A DNA stretch of 64,000 bases from Polyangiaceae bacterium (GTDB lineage: Bacteria > Myxococcota_A > Polyangia > Polyangiales > Polyangiaceae): contig JABTUA010000002.1 in assembly GCA_015075635.1 (NCBI GenBank), positions 2,608,708-2,672,707 on the forward strand. The letters are read 5' to 3'. Every line of letters begins with the position of its first letter. Position 1 is the stretch's first letter. Of this stretch, positions 54,905-63,125 are shown in pieces. The translations under genes were made by a program, and so were the position numbers. The notes beneath the pieces were generated by a model that had not been told where the DNA came from, searched no databases, and was given only the letters and a program-made list of their open reading frames with translations.

Positions 54905-57571
54905 ATGAAGACCAAGACTGGCAATGCTCCTCGCCGCTACCTACTCTCGTGTCGCGCGCTGTTCACGCCGCGAAGAAGCGGAAGCGCGCTGTTCGCTGGC
55001 GCCTTCGCGCTCGCGGTGACCTCCGCTTGCGGGGACGACGCGACGGGCGGCAACGGAGTGGGCGGCAGCGGTAACATCGGCGGCAGCGGCGGCGTGACCG
55101 GCGGCAGCGGCGGCGTGACCGGCGGCAGCGGTGGCAGCGCCGGCGGCGTCGGCGCCAGCGGTGGCGTGGCGGGTTCCGGCGGTGTGGCTGGAGGCGGCGG
55201 CACCGGCGGCACCACGGTCGGCCCCGGCACCGCGCTGAAGGTCACCGAGTGCAAGACGCTGAGCGCGGGCAGCGGTGACCTGTGCAGCGTGCAGGGCGGG
55301 CAGAAGGGCCTGCGCCTGGTCGGCACCGTGCTCGCGCCGCAGGAGGTCCTCCGCGGCGGCGAGGTGTTGCTCGACGAGCACGGGGTCATCACCTGCGTGG
55401 GCTGCGACTGCTCGGGCGCGCCCGGCGCCGCGGCCGCCCCCACCGTCACCTGCGCGAACGGTGTGATCAGCCCGGGCCTGATCAACTCGCACGACCACAT
55501 CACCTACGCCAACAACGTGCCGGCAGACTCGGGCACGCTGCGCTACGACCACCGCCACGAGTGGCGGACCGGCAAGAACGGCAAGCCCGAGATCAAGTAC
55601 TCCAGCGGTGCCGCCAAGAACGTGGTGCTCGCCGCCGAGCTGCGCTTCGTGATGAGCGGCGCGACCTCCACGGTGAGCGCCGGCAGCACGCCGCACCTGC
55701 TGCGCAACCTGGACACCACCAAGGACAAGGAGGGCCTGCTGGCGCAGACCGTCAACAGCGACACCTTCCCGCTCGACGACGCCAACGGCAAGATGCTCGA
55801 CTCGGGCTGCAACTACGGCACCAGCCCGACCACCGCCCAGGACATCGCCAGCCTGGACGCCTACCAGCCTCACATCTCCGAGGGCGTGAGCCAGGCGGCG
55901 CGCAACGAGCTGACCTGCACCACCGCTGGCGCGCTCGACGTGGTGGAGCCGCAGACCGCCATCGTGCACGCCGTCGCGGTGACGCCGACCGAGGCCAAGG
56001 CCATCTACGACGAGCGGGCCTGGGTGGTCTGGTCGCCGCGCTCGAACGTCTCGCTGTACGGCAACACCGCCCCGGTGACCTTGCTCGACAACATGGGCGT
56101 GGGCATCGCCCTGGGGACCGACTGGCTGCTCTCCGGGTCGATGAATCTGTCGCGGGAGCTCCGCTGCGCCGACGAGCTGAACCAGAAGCACTACGGCAAG
56201 CACTTCTCCGACTTCGAGCTGTGGCGCATGGTGACGACCAACGGCGCGCTGGCCGCCGGGGTCGAGCTCGGCGTGGGGATGCTCAAGCCGGGCTTCATCG
56301 GCGACATCGCCATCTTCGACGGCTCCACCAACAAGGACCATCGGGCGGTGATCGCCGCCGAGCCGAAGGACGTGGCCCTGGTGCTGCGCAGCGGCGTGCC
56401 GCTGTACGGCGACGACGCCCTGTTGGCGAGCGCCGCCATCGGTGGCTCGACCTGCGAGACCCTCGACGTCTGCGGGGCAGCAAAGCGCGCGTGCGTCGCG
56501 AAGGACAGCGCCGGCACCGCCACTCTGGCGGCCGTCAAGACGGCGGGCGAGGCCTTCGCTCCGCTGTTCAGCTGCGGCGCCCCTCCCAAGGAGCCGACCT
56601 GCGTCCCCTCGCGCCCGAACGAGTACACCGGCCAGTCGAGCGGCAGCGACAAGGACGGCGACGGCGTGCCCGACGCGAGCGACCTCTGCCCGGACGTGTT
56701 CGATCCGGCCCGCCCGCTCGATCAGGGCAAGCAGGGCAACGCCGACGGGGACGCCAAGGGGGATGCTTGCGACCCCTGCCCCAGCGACCCGAACGACGCC
56801 TGCAAGGCGCCGGATCCCGACGACCTCGACGGCGACGGCTGGGCGAACGGCGTAGACAACTGCCCGGACGACGCCAACCCGGGTCAGGAAGACGCTGACA
56901 AGGACGGCAAGGGCGACCTGTGCGACACCTGCGCCACCGCCAACCCGGCGTTCTCGGCCTGCCCCGTCAGCATCGAGGCCATCCGCGACCCGTCGCACCC
57001 CCAGCACCCGAAGCCCGGCGCGGCGGTCAAGCTCAGCGGGCTCTACGTCACGGCGCTGCGCCCCGACACCGGCAAGGCCCGCGGCTTCTACGTGCAGGAC
57101 GCCTCGCTGAAGCCATTCACCGGCATCTTCGTCTTCACCGCCGGCGTGTCAGCGGGAGTGGCCGTCGGGAACAAGGTCGACATCAGCGCGACCTACGAAG
57201 AGTTCTTCAACCTGAGCGAGCTGGTGAACGCCGTGATCACCATCACCGACGCGGGCACCACCTTGCCCTTCGGCCCGATCGCCGTCGCCAACCCGGCGGA
57301 GATCGCCACGGGTGGCGCCAAGGCCGAGGGCTACGAGTCGATGCTCGTCTCCGTGGCCAGCGTCCAGGTGACCAACATGAACCCGGACTCGCCCAAGGAC
57401 TTCGACGAGCTGGCGGTCACCGGCAATCTGCGCGTGGACGACGAGCTCGACCCGACCATCGACAACACCTTCACGGTGGGCACGTCGTTCTCGAAGATCA
57501 GCGGCATCCTCACCTTCAGCTTCAGCAATCACAAGCTCGCGCCGCGGAGCGCGACTGAAATGGTGCCTTGA
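54905..57571 (+). CDS. Lipoprotein amidohydrolase with thrombospondin type 3 repeats
   Basis: An 888-residue protein. A lipobox (LAVTSACGD, Cys42) is followed by ~60 residues of GGSGGV-type repeats. Residues ~110-600 are a metal-dependent amidohydrolase: HDH at 196-198 (GLINSHDHITY), His355 (AIVHAVAVT) and Asp406 (LGTDWLLSG) fit the ATZ/TRZ layout. Residues ~625-740 hold Cys/Asp-rich calcium-binding thrombospondin units (DKDGDGVPDASDLCPD). The last ~145 residues form a beta domain, possibly OB-like. It would act outside the cell or in the periplasm; the substrate is unknown. Confidence 0.87.
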   Translation: MKTKTGNAPRRYLLSCRALFTPRRSGSALFAGAFALAVTSACGDDATGGNGVGGSGNIGGSGGVTGGSGGVTGGSGGSAGGVGASGGVAGSGGVAGGGGTGGTTVGPGTALKVTECKTLSAGSGDLCSVQGGQKGLRLVGTVLAPQEVLRGGEVLLDEHGVITCVGCDCSGAPGAAAAPTVTCANGVISPGLINSHDHITYANNVPADSGTLRYDHRHEWRTGKNGKPEIKYSSGAAKNVVLAAELRFVMSGATSTVSAGSTPHLLRNLDTTKDKEGLLAQTVNSDTFPLDDANGKMLDSGCNYGTSPTTAQDIASLDAYQPHISEGVSQAARNELTCTTAGALDVVEPQTAIVHAVAVTPTEAKAIYDERAWVVWSPRSNVSLYGNTAPVTLLDNMGVGIALGTDWLLSGSMNLSRELRCADELNQKHYGKHFSDFELWRMVTTNGALAAGVELGVGMLKPGFIGDIAIFDGSTNKDHRAVIAAEPKDVALVLRSGVPLYGDDALLASAAIGGSTCETLDVCGAAKRACVAKDSAGTATLAAVKTAGEAFAPLFSCGAPPKEPTCVPSRPNEYTGQSSGSDKDGDGVPDASDLCPDVFDPARPLDQGKQGNADGDAKGDACDPCPSDPNDACKAPDPDDLDGDGWANGVDNCPDDANPGQEDADKDGKGDLCDTCATANPAFSACPVSIEAIRDPSHPQHPKPGAAVKLSGLYVTALRPDTGKARGFYVQDASLKPFTGIFVFTAGVSAGVAVGNKVDISATYEEFFNLSELVNAVITITDAGTTLPFGPIAVANPAEIATGGAKAEGYESMLVSVASVQVTNMNPDSPKDFDELAVTGNLRVDDELDPTIDNTFTVGTSFSKISGILTFSFSNHKLAPRSATEMVP

Positions 57572-57591
57572 CGTTCTGAACGATGGAACAC

Positions 57592-57627
57592 GAACGCCCG
57601 CGGGGAGTGCAGTCCCAGCGGGCGTTC
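57592..57627. terminator. Bidirectional terminator hairpin
   Basis: GAACGCCCGC pairs with GCGGGCGTTC, with an inner GGGA/TCCC pair, giving a long stem between two convergent genes (stops at 57571 and 57644). Confidence 0.65.
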
Positions 57628-57643
57628 GGCGGAGCTGAAGGAG

Positions 57644-57925
57644 TCAGGCGGGGTTCTGGGGCTTCTTGTCGTCGCCCGGCGCCGGCTTCTTCACGTCCTT
57701 CTTCTTCTGGTGGTCTTCGCCGCCGCACAGGCCGCCGGCGTTGGCCGGGTTGGCGGGCTTCTTGTCGTCGCCCGGCGCCGGCTTCTTCACGTCCTTCTTC
57801 TTGTCGTGCTCACCGCCGCACAGGCTGGACGGCGCCTGCTCGGTGGTGGCGGCCGCAGGGACCGCGATGGTGAGGCTTGCTGCGACACCTAGGCCGAGCA
57901 AACCCATGAGGGTTTTCGAGTGCAT
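57644..57925 (-). CDS. Small exported protein with two 32-residue repeats
   Basis: A 93-residue protein from ATG 57925 with a signal peptide (MGLLGLGVAASLTIAVPAAA). The mature part has two near-identical units of CGGE followed by a Lys/Asp/Pro-rich stretch (KKKDVKKPAPGDDKKP). Each unit has one Cys. The high charge suggests an unfolded, metal- or polyanion-binding chain. No family is recognised. A terminator hairpin follows the stop. Confidence 0.7.
   Translation of the reverse strand: MHSKTLMGLLGLGVAASLTIAVPAAATTEQAPSSLCGGEHDKKKDVKKPAPGDDKKPANPANAGGLCGGEDHQKKKDVKKPAPGDDKKPQNPA
57661..57823. repeat. Direct repeat, 96-bp period
   Basis: 57661-57730 and 57757-57823 are identical over the first 46 bases and alike at their ends. 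The period is 96 bases (32 codons), inside the small secreted-protein gene. Confidence 0.85.
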
Positions 57926-58047
57926 GGGCGAGTTTGTTGAACGAGACCCGTGGACAGTCAAGCCCTCCTGGCCCTGGGCGCGGGAAATCACGCCCAACAG
58001 TCGGATCGCTGGCGATCGCCGCCGACCTCCGCCGATAATCCCGCCCC

Positions 58048-60297
58048 GTGAAGATCGCGTGCATCGGGGGCGGCCCGGCAGGGCTCTACTTCGGAATCCT
58101 GATGAAGCGGGCGGACCCCGCTCATGAAGTCGTCGTCTGGGAGCGCAACCGCGCCGACGACACCTTCGGGTTCGGGGTCGTCTTCTCGGACGCGACCATG
58201 GACAACCTGGCCGCAGCGGATCCGGAGAGCCACACCGCCATCACCCAGAGCTTCGCTCACTGGAACGACATCGACATCCACTTCGGCGGCCGGGTGATCC
58301 GGTCGAGCGGGCACGGCTTCAGCGGCATGGGGCGGCAGGAGCTCTTGACCATCCTGCAACAGCGCGCGCTCTCTCTCGGCGTGGTGATCCACTTCGAGCG
58401 TGAGGCCCCCCCGCTCGATGAGCTCGCGAAGAGCCACGACCTGGTGATCGCCGCCGACGGGGTCAACAGCGCCGTGCGCACCGCGCTGGCCCAGGAGCTC
58501 GGTCCGGAGGTCGACTTCCGGCCGAATCGCTTCGTCTGGCTGGGGACGACCTTCCCTTTCCAGGCCTTCACCTTCTACTTCCGCGAGAACGAGCACGGAT
58601 GTTTCCGCGTTCACGCCTACCGCTACGCCGAAGACTGCTCGACCTTCATCCTGGAGTGTACGGGAGAGACCTGGAAGAAGGCCGGTCTCGACCAGGCCAC
58701 GGAGGAGCAAACCCTGGCCTACGCCGAGAAGTTGTTCGAAGCGGAGCTAGCCGGCCATCGGCTGCTGAAGAACCGCAGCATCTGGCGCGCCTTCCCCACG
58801 GTGAAGAACCGCTCATGGCACCACCGGAACGTGGTGCTGCTCGGGGACGCCGTGCACACGGCTCACTTCTCCATCGGGTCGGGCACCAAGCTGGCGATGG
58901 AGGACTGCATCGCGCTCCGCGACGCCGTCGTCTCCCACTCGGACCTCGAGCGAGCGCTCGCCGCTTACGAAGCCGAGCGCCGCCCGGTCGTCGAGGCGAC
59001 GCAACGCGCCGCCCAGGTCAGCCTGGAGTGGTTCGAGAACACCGAGCGCTACATGTCGCTCGAGCCCACGCAGTTCGCGTTCAGCCTGCTGACGCGCAGC
59101 CTGCGCGTGACCCACGCGAACCTGGCGCTCAGGGACGCTGGTTTCGTGCGCGAGGTGAACCGCTTCGTCGCCGCCCGGGCCGCGACCCAGTCCGACCGGC
59201 CGGTGCGAGAGGACACGCCGCCGATGTTCACCCCGTTCCGGCTCAGGGACCTGGTGCTCGACAACCGCATCGTGGTCTCGCCGATGTGCCAATACTCCGC
59301 CGAAGACGGCGGCATCGACGACTGGCACCTGGTGCACCTGGGCAGCCGAGCGCTCGGTGGCGCGGGCCTGGTCTTGACCGAGATGACCGACGTGAGCCCT
59401 GACGGCCGCATCTCGCCGGGCTGCGCCGGCATGTACCAAGCCGAGCACGCGAGCCGCTGGAAACGCGTCGTCGACTTCGTGCACCGGCACAGCTCCGCCA
59501 AGATCGGCATGCAGCTGGCCCACGCGGGCCGGAAGGGCGCGACGAAGCGCCTCTGGGAAGGAGCGGACGAGCCGCTCGAGAGCGGGGCTTGGTCGCTGCT
59601 CTCGGCCTCGGCCATCCCCTACCTCCCGCACAGCCAAGTGCCGCGGGCCATGACCCGCGCCGACATGGACGCGGTGAAAGCGGACTTCGTGCGCGCCGCG
59701 GAGCTCGCCGAGCAGGCCGGCTTCGACCTGCTGGAGCTGCACTGCGCCCACGGCTACCTGCTCGCGAGCTTCATCTCGCCCCTCACCAACCTGCGTGACG
59801 ACGAGTACGGCGGCTCCATCGAGCGGCGCATGCGCTATCCGCTCGAGGTGTTCGACGCCGTGCGCGCGGTGTGGCCAGCGAAGAAGCCGATGAGCGTGCG
59901 CCTGAGCGCGTGTGACTGGGCACCCGGCGGCATCGAGCAAGAGGACGTGGTCCAGGCGGCGCTGCTGTTGAAACAACACGGCGCGGACATCATCGACGTC
60001 TCGGCGGGGCAGACGGTGAGCGACGCCAAGCCGGTCTACGGCCGCCTGTTCCAGACCCCGTTCAGCGAGCGCGTGCGGCTCGAGGCCGAGATCCCGACCA
60101 TGACCGTGGGCAACATCTCGTCCTGGTCCGACGCCAACAGCATCATCGCCGCCGGGCGCGCCGATCTCTGCGTGCTCGCCCGCGCGCACCTGTACGATCC
60201 TTACTGGACCCGGCACGCCGCCAACGAGCAAGGGTGGGCTCTGGAGTGGCCGGATCAATACAAGAGCGTCGAGCGCTACGTTCCGCGCTTCAGCTAG
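58048..60297 (+). CDS. Bifunctional aromatic-CoA monooxygenase / Old-Yellow-Enzyme-type reductase
   Basis: A 749-residue fusion. Residues 1-~385 are a class A FAD monooxygenase (IGGGPAGLYFGILMKR; GDAVHTAHFSIGSGTKLAMED). Residues ~395-749 are an OYE-like FMN reductase (FRLRDLVLDNRIVVSPMCQYS; LHCAHGYLLASFISPLTN). This layout matches salicylyl-CoA 5-hydroxylase/oxidoreductase and 2-aminobenzoyl-CoA monooxygenase/reductase. These act on CoA-activated aromatic acids. No CoA ligase is beside it, so the exact substrate is open. GTG 58048 starts the Rossmann fold at once. Confidence 0.88.
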   Translation: MKIACIGGGPAGLYFGILMKRADPAHEVVVWERNRADDTFGFGVVFSDATMDNLAAADPESHTAITQSFAHWNDIDIHFGGRVIRSSGHGFSGMGRQELLTILQQRALSLGVVIHFEREAPPLDELAKSHDLVIAADGVNSAVRTALAQELGPEVDFRPNRFVWLGTTFPFQAFTFYFRENEHGCFRVHAYRYAEDCSTFILECTGETWKKAGLDQATEEQTLAYAEKLFEAELAGHRLLKNRSIWRAFPTVKNRSWHHRNVVLLGDAVHTAHFSIGSGTKLAMEDCIALRDAVVSHSDLERALAAYEAERRPVVEATQRAAQVSLEWFENTERYMSLEPTQFAFSLLTRSLRVTHANLALRDAGFVREVNRFVAARAATQSDRPVREDTPPMFTPFRLRDLVLDNRIVVSPMCQYSAEDGGIDDWHLVHLGSRALGGAGLVLTEMTDVSPDGRISPGCAGMYQAEHASRWKRVVDFVHRHSSAKIGMQLAHAGRKGATKRLWEGADEPLESGAWSLLSASAIPYLPHSQVPRAMTRADMDAVKADFVRAAELAEQAGFDLLELHCAHGYLLASFISPLTNLRDDEYGGSIERRMRYPLEVFDAVRAVWPAKKPMSVRLSACDWAPGGIEQEDVVQAALLLKQHGADIIDVSAGQTVSDAKPVYGRLFQTPFSERVRLEAEIPTMTVGNISSWSDANSIIAAGRADLCVLARAHLYDPYWTRHAANEQGWALEWPDQYKSVERYVPRFS

Positions 60298-60949
60298 ACC
60301 CGACTTGGGCGGTCTTTCCAGAGGTGCCCGAGTCGAGGCTCGCGGGCGGGCGGCGGTTCTTGGGGTAAGGCTGCTCGACGACCAGGTTCCAAGGCTCACC
60401 GTTGCGCCAGAAGCGTCCCCAAATCTCGGGCGCCCGCGAGCCTCGCGAGCCGATCACGACGCCGATCACGTCGCCCGGCGTCAGCGCCGGTCGGCCCGCT
60501 GCGTGGGTCAGCACGTCGCCGTCCTCGAGCCCGATGCCGAGCCCGCTGACCCCCGTCAAGGCGAGGCCCCGCGGGCGATCTCCGCTGGCGGGCACCGGAA
60601 AGCCACCTGGGCGCGCGCCGGCATTGGCGAGGCGCAGCACGACCTCGGCGCGCACGCGCACGCCCTTCGTGGGCACCGGCGGGCTCGCCGGCGCACGCCT
60701 CGTGCCCCGGGCGCGCGCCACCTCCGGCTCCTTGGCCCGCTCCTCGGCTGCAGGCTCGGGCGGCGCGAGCGGCTCGACGAACACCGGCAGAGGAGCGGCG
60801 GGCGGCGAGCGGAGGAGCTGCTCCGTCGCGGCGCTGAGCGCGCGCCCGCCTCGGCGTCCGAGCGCGTCCGCGGCCGACGATGCCCCGGCCGCCAGGAGGG
60901 GCAAGGGCAGCGCCAGGCACAGCACGAGGACCCAGCTCGGGCGTTCCAC
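60290..60949 (-). CDS. Membrane-anchored PDZ-like protein (GspC-like layout)
   Basis: A 219-residue protein with an N-terminal hydrophobic anchor (WVLVLCLALPLPLLAAGASS), a Pro/Ala/Glu-rich spacer and a C-terminal PDZ-like domain (GLGIGLEDGDVLTHAAGRPA, VIGVVIGSRGSRAPEIWGRF). It may be a stand-alone periplasmic adaptor. Its last eight bases overlap the convergent flavoprotein gene. It is the last gene of the minus-strand unit beginning beyond 64000. Confidence 0.7.
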   Translation of the reverse strand: MERPSWVLVLCLALPLPLLAAGASSAADALGRRGGRALSAATEQLLRSPPAAPLPVFVEPLAPPEPAAEERAKEPEVARARGTRRAPASPPVPTKGVRVRAEVVLRLANAGARPGGFPVPASGDRPRGLALTGVSGLGIGLEDGDVLTHAAGRPALTPGDVIGVVIGSRGSRAPEIWGRFWRNGEPWNLVVEQPYPKNRRPPASLDSGTSGKTAQVGSS

Positions 60950-60988
60950 TCGAGCGAGCTTACCACGCGGGCCTCGGCGCGGTTCCGT

Positions 60989-61456
60989 TCAGTTCCGGAT
61001 CCGCCAGTTTCCCGTGTAGGTCCGCCCGATGTCGTCGCAGGTCGGGTCCGTGACGATGAGCTCGGGTCGCGCGTTCTGGCACACGACGATGGTGTTCTGC
61101 CGGAACGTCCGGCCGAAGTACACGGCCTCGTCGCGCTGGATGCCGTGCACCAACCAGGCCGGCTCGCGCCAGACGCCCTCCGGCTCTTCGTCGTAGCCCA
61201 CGCAGTGCTCGACCCGATAGCAGCCGAGGATCAGCAGGTCGCGCATGACGTGGTGTCGGGACTCGTTGACGCGACGCGGGAGCAACATGCTGCGGGGGTT
61301 GTAGGCGGTGAGGATCGCGAAGTCCCGCCGCAAGAGCTCGGGCATGGTGCCGATGTCCTGCACGATTTCGCCGTCCAGCGACACGCGCAGGAGCCCGGCC
61401 TCCGAGGGCAGCTCGTAGACGGTCGCGAAGTAGGAGCGCAGCAGGTTCTGATCCAC
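60989..61456 (-). CDS. DUF3293 family protein
   Basis: A 155-residue protein with the DUF3293 landmarks DFAILTAYNPRSM, then RDLLILGC and EPAWLVHGIQRDEAVYFGRTFRQNTIV. No enzyme motif is obvious and the family role is unknown. It lies 39 bases after the response-regulator gene on the same strand. Confidence 0.78.
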   Translation of the reverse strand: MDQNLLRSYFATVYELPSEAGLLRVSLDGEIVQDIGTMPELLRRDFAILTAYNPRSMLLPRRVNESRHHVMRDLLILGCYRVEHCVGYDEEPEGVWREPAWLVHGIQRDEAVYFGRTFRQNTIVVCQNARPELIVTDPTCDDIGRTYTGNWRIRN

Positions 61457-61495
61457 GGAGCGGCCTTTCTAACGCAAATCCGGGCGACCGACCAC

Positions 61496-62188
61496 TCAAG
61501 CCTGGAATCGATAGCCCACACCGCGCACGGTCAAGAGGTGGGCCGGATCGCTCGGGTCGTCTTCGAGCTTGGCCCTGAGCTGCAGCATGAAGTTGTCGAT
61601 GGTGCGCGGCGTGCCGTGATGGCCGGGGCCCCACACGCGCCGAAGGATCTGCTCGCGGGTCAAGACGCGCCCCGCCTCCTCGATCAAGCAGAGCAGAAGG
61701 TCGAACTCGGTCGCGGTCAGAGGGACCGGCTCGCCCCCGCGGGTGACCTCACGCGCTGCGATGTTGATGGTCAGGCTTCCGGCCACGACGACACGATTGC
61801 CCGGCCGCGCGATGGCGTCGCGGCGGAGCTGGGCCTTCACCCGTGCCAGGAGCTCGGCGAGGCTGAAGGGCTTGGTGATGTAGTCCTCCGCGCCGAGCTC
61901 GAGACCCATGACCTTGTCGAGCTCGGCGCCGCGGGCCGAGAGCAGCACGATCGGGGTCTTGCAACCCTCGCCGCGCAGGTGTCTGAGGATCTCCAGGCCG
62001 TTCACCTTGGGAAGCATGATGTCCAGGATCACGAGCGACACCTCGGGCGAGCGTGCCACGGAGAGCCCGGTCTCGCCGTCAGTGGCCACGACGACCTCGT
62101 AGCCTTCGGCTTCCAGGTTCATGCGCAGTCCGAGCGTGATGCTCTCGTCGTCCTCGACGACCAGGATGCGTTTCTTGGGCTCAGCCAT
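61496..62188 (-). CDS. OmpR/PhoB-type response regulator
   Basis: A 230-residue regulator: receiver domain 1-~120 with the phosphoacceptor Asp56 (VILDIMLPKVNG) and Lys in ITKPFS, then a winged-helix DNA-binding domain (~130-230) with LTATEFDLLLCLIEEAGRVL and TVRGVGYRF. It overlaps the histidine-kinase gene by eight bases, so the pair is a two-component system. Confidence 0.96.
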   Translation of the reverse strand: MAEPKKRILVVEDDESITLGLRMNLEAEGYEVVVATDGETGLSVARSPEVSLVILDIMLPKVNGLEILRHLRGEGCKTPIVLLSARGAELDKVMGLELGAEDYITKPFSLAELLARVKAQLRRDAIARPGNRVVVAGSLTINIAAREVTRGGEPVPLTATEFDLLLCLIEEAGRVLTREQILRRVWGPGHHGTPRTIDNFMLQLRAKLEDDPSDPAHLLTVRGVGYRFQA

Positions 62189-63125
62189 CGCCTGCCGACT
62201 CCGTGGCCTGACCCGAACCGGGGGCCGGTTTCCGGGATAACACGATCGAGAACGCGCTGCCTCGACCCGGTGCGCTCGTGAGCTCGATGCGCCCGCGGTG
62301 CGCTTTCACCACGTGTTTGACGATCGCCAGGCCCAAGCCCGAGCCCTCGCGCTCCCGAGAGAGCCGGTCGTCGACGCGGTAGAACTTCTCGAAAATGCGC
62401 GCGTGCTCCCGCTGCTCGAGGCCCTGACCGTTGTCCCTCACGACGAAGCGCACGTCTCGCGGCCCGGCTTCCACGCTGAAGTGAATCTCCGGAGGATCGC
62501 CCCCGTACTTGACCGCGTTGGTCAACAGGTTGAGGAGCGCGTCCGAGAGCGCGGCGCGGTCCGCGTCCACGAACGCGTCCTCTTCGGGGAGCTGCACCTC
62601 GAACGTGGCCTTGCGCCGCTCGAGCACGGGCCGGAACGCCGAGCTGGCCTGGGCGACGACGTCCTTGGCGCTGGCACGAGCGATGGTGAACTCCTTGCGC
62701 CCGCTCTCCATGCGACCCCAGTCGAGCAGGCGATCGATCAGCTCTTGGAGCCGCATGCTCTCTCGGGTGAGCCCTTCGATGCACTTGTCCTCGGCTTCCA
62801 CGTCGCCGCGCCTGAGCGCGAGAGTTTCGGCGAAGAGCCGGATCGAGGTGAGCGGCGTACGCAGCTCGTGGGACACCTTGGAGACGAAGTCGCTCTGGAG
62901 CATGGACAGGCTGGCTTCTCGCCTCACGAACACCCAGACCAGGATGACGCCGGTGACGGAGGCCCCGCTGAAGCTGACCACGAGGATGCCCATCAGCAGG
63001 TTGGCCTGCATCTCGCCGAGGAAGAGCAGGACCGCGCCCACTGTGAGCAGGAGCGCGGTGGGCACGACGATGAGCGAGACGAGCAGGATGACGATCCTGC
63101 GGTAGCCGAGCTCCCGAGACGCCAT
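62181..63125 (-). CDS. Sensor histidine kinase without an extracytoplasmic sensor
   Basis: A 314-residue membrane kinase. Two helices (about 11-37 and 43-67) are separated by only ~5 residues, so no periplasmic domain exists. The HisKA box has His86 (FVSKVSHELRTPLTSIRLF). The ATPase domain has N (LLNLLTNAVKYGG), G1 (VRDNGQGL), F (FEKFYR) and G2 (GSGLGLAIVKHV). It pairs with the response regulator, and its start overlaps the end of the glycogen-debranching gene by one base. Confidence 0.95.
   Translation of the reverse strand: MASRELGYRRIVILLVSLIVVPTALLLTVGAVLLFLGEMQANLLMGILVVSFSGASVTGVILVWVFVRREASLSMLQSDFVSKVSHELRTPLTSIRLFAETLALRRGDVEAEDKCIEGLTRESMRLQELIDRLLDWGRMESGRKEFTIARASAKDVVAQASSAFRPVLERRKATFEVQLPEEDAFVDADRAALSDALLNLLTNAVKYGGDPPEIHFSVEAGPRDVRFVVRDNGQGLEQREHARIFEKFYRVDDRLSREREGSGLGLAIVKHVVKAHRGRIELTSAPGRGSAFSIVLSRKPAPGSGQATESAGDG

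Noticed and set aside
55069..55220. Dense GGCGGCAGC-type repeats resembling a repeat array
   Set aside because: They encode the Gly/Ser lipoprotein tether in frame; there are no spacers, so this is not a CRISPR array or mobile repeat.
57644..57925. Possible RiPP precursor
   Set aside because: It has a Sec-type signal peptide rather than a leader, the repeats lack modifiable residues other than one Cys each, and no maturation enzyme is next to it.
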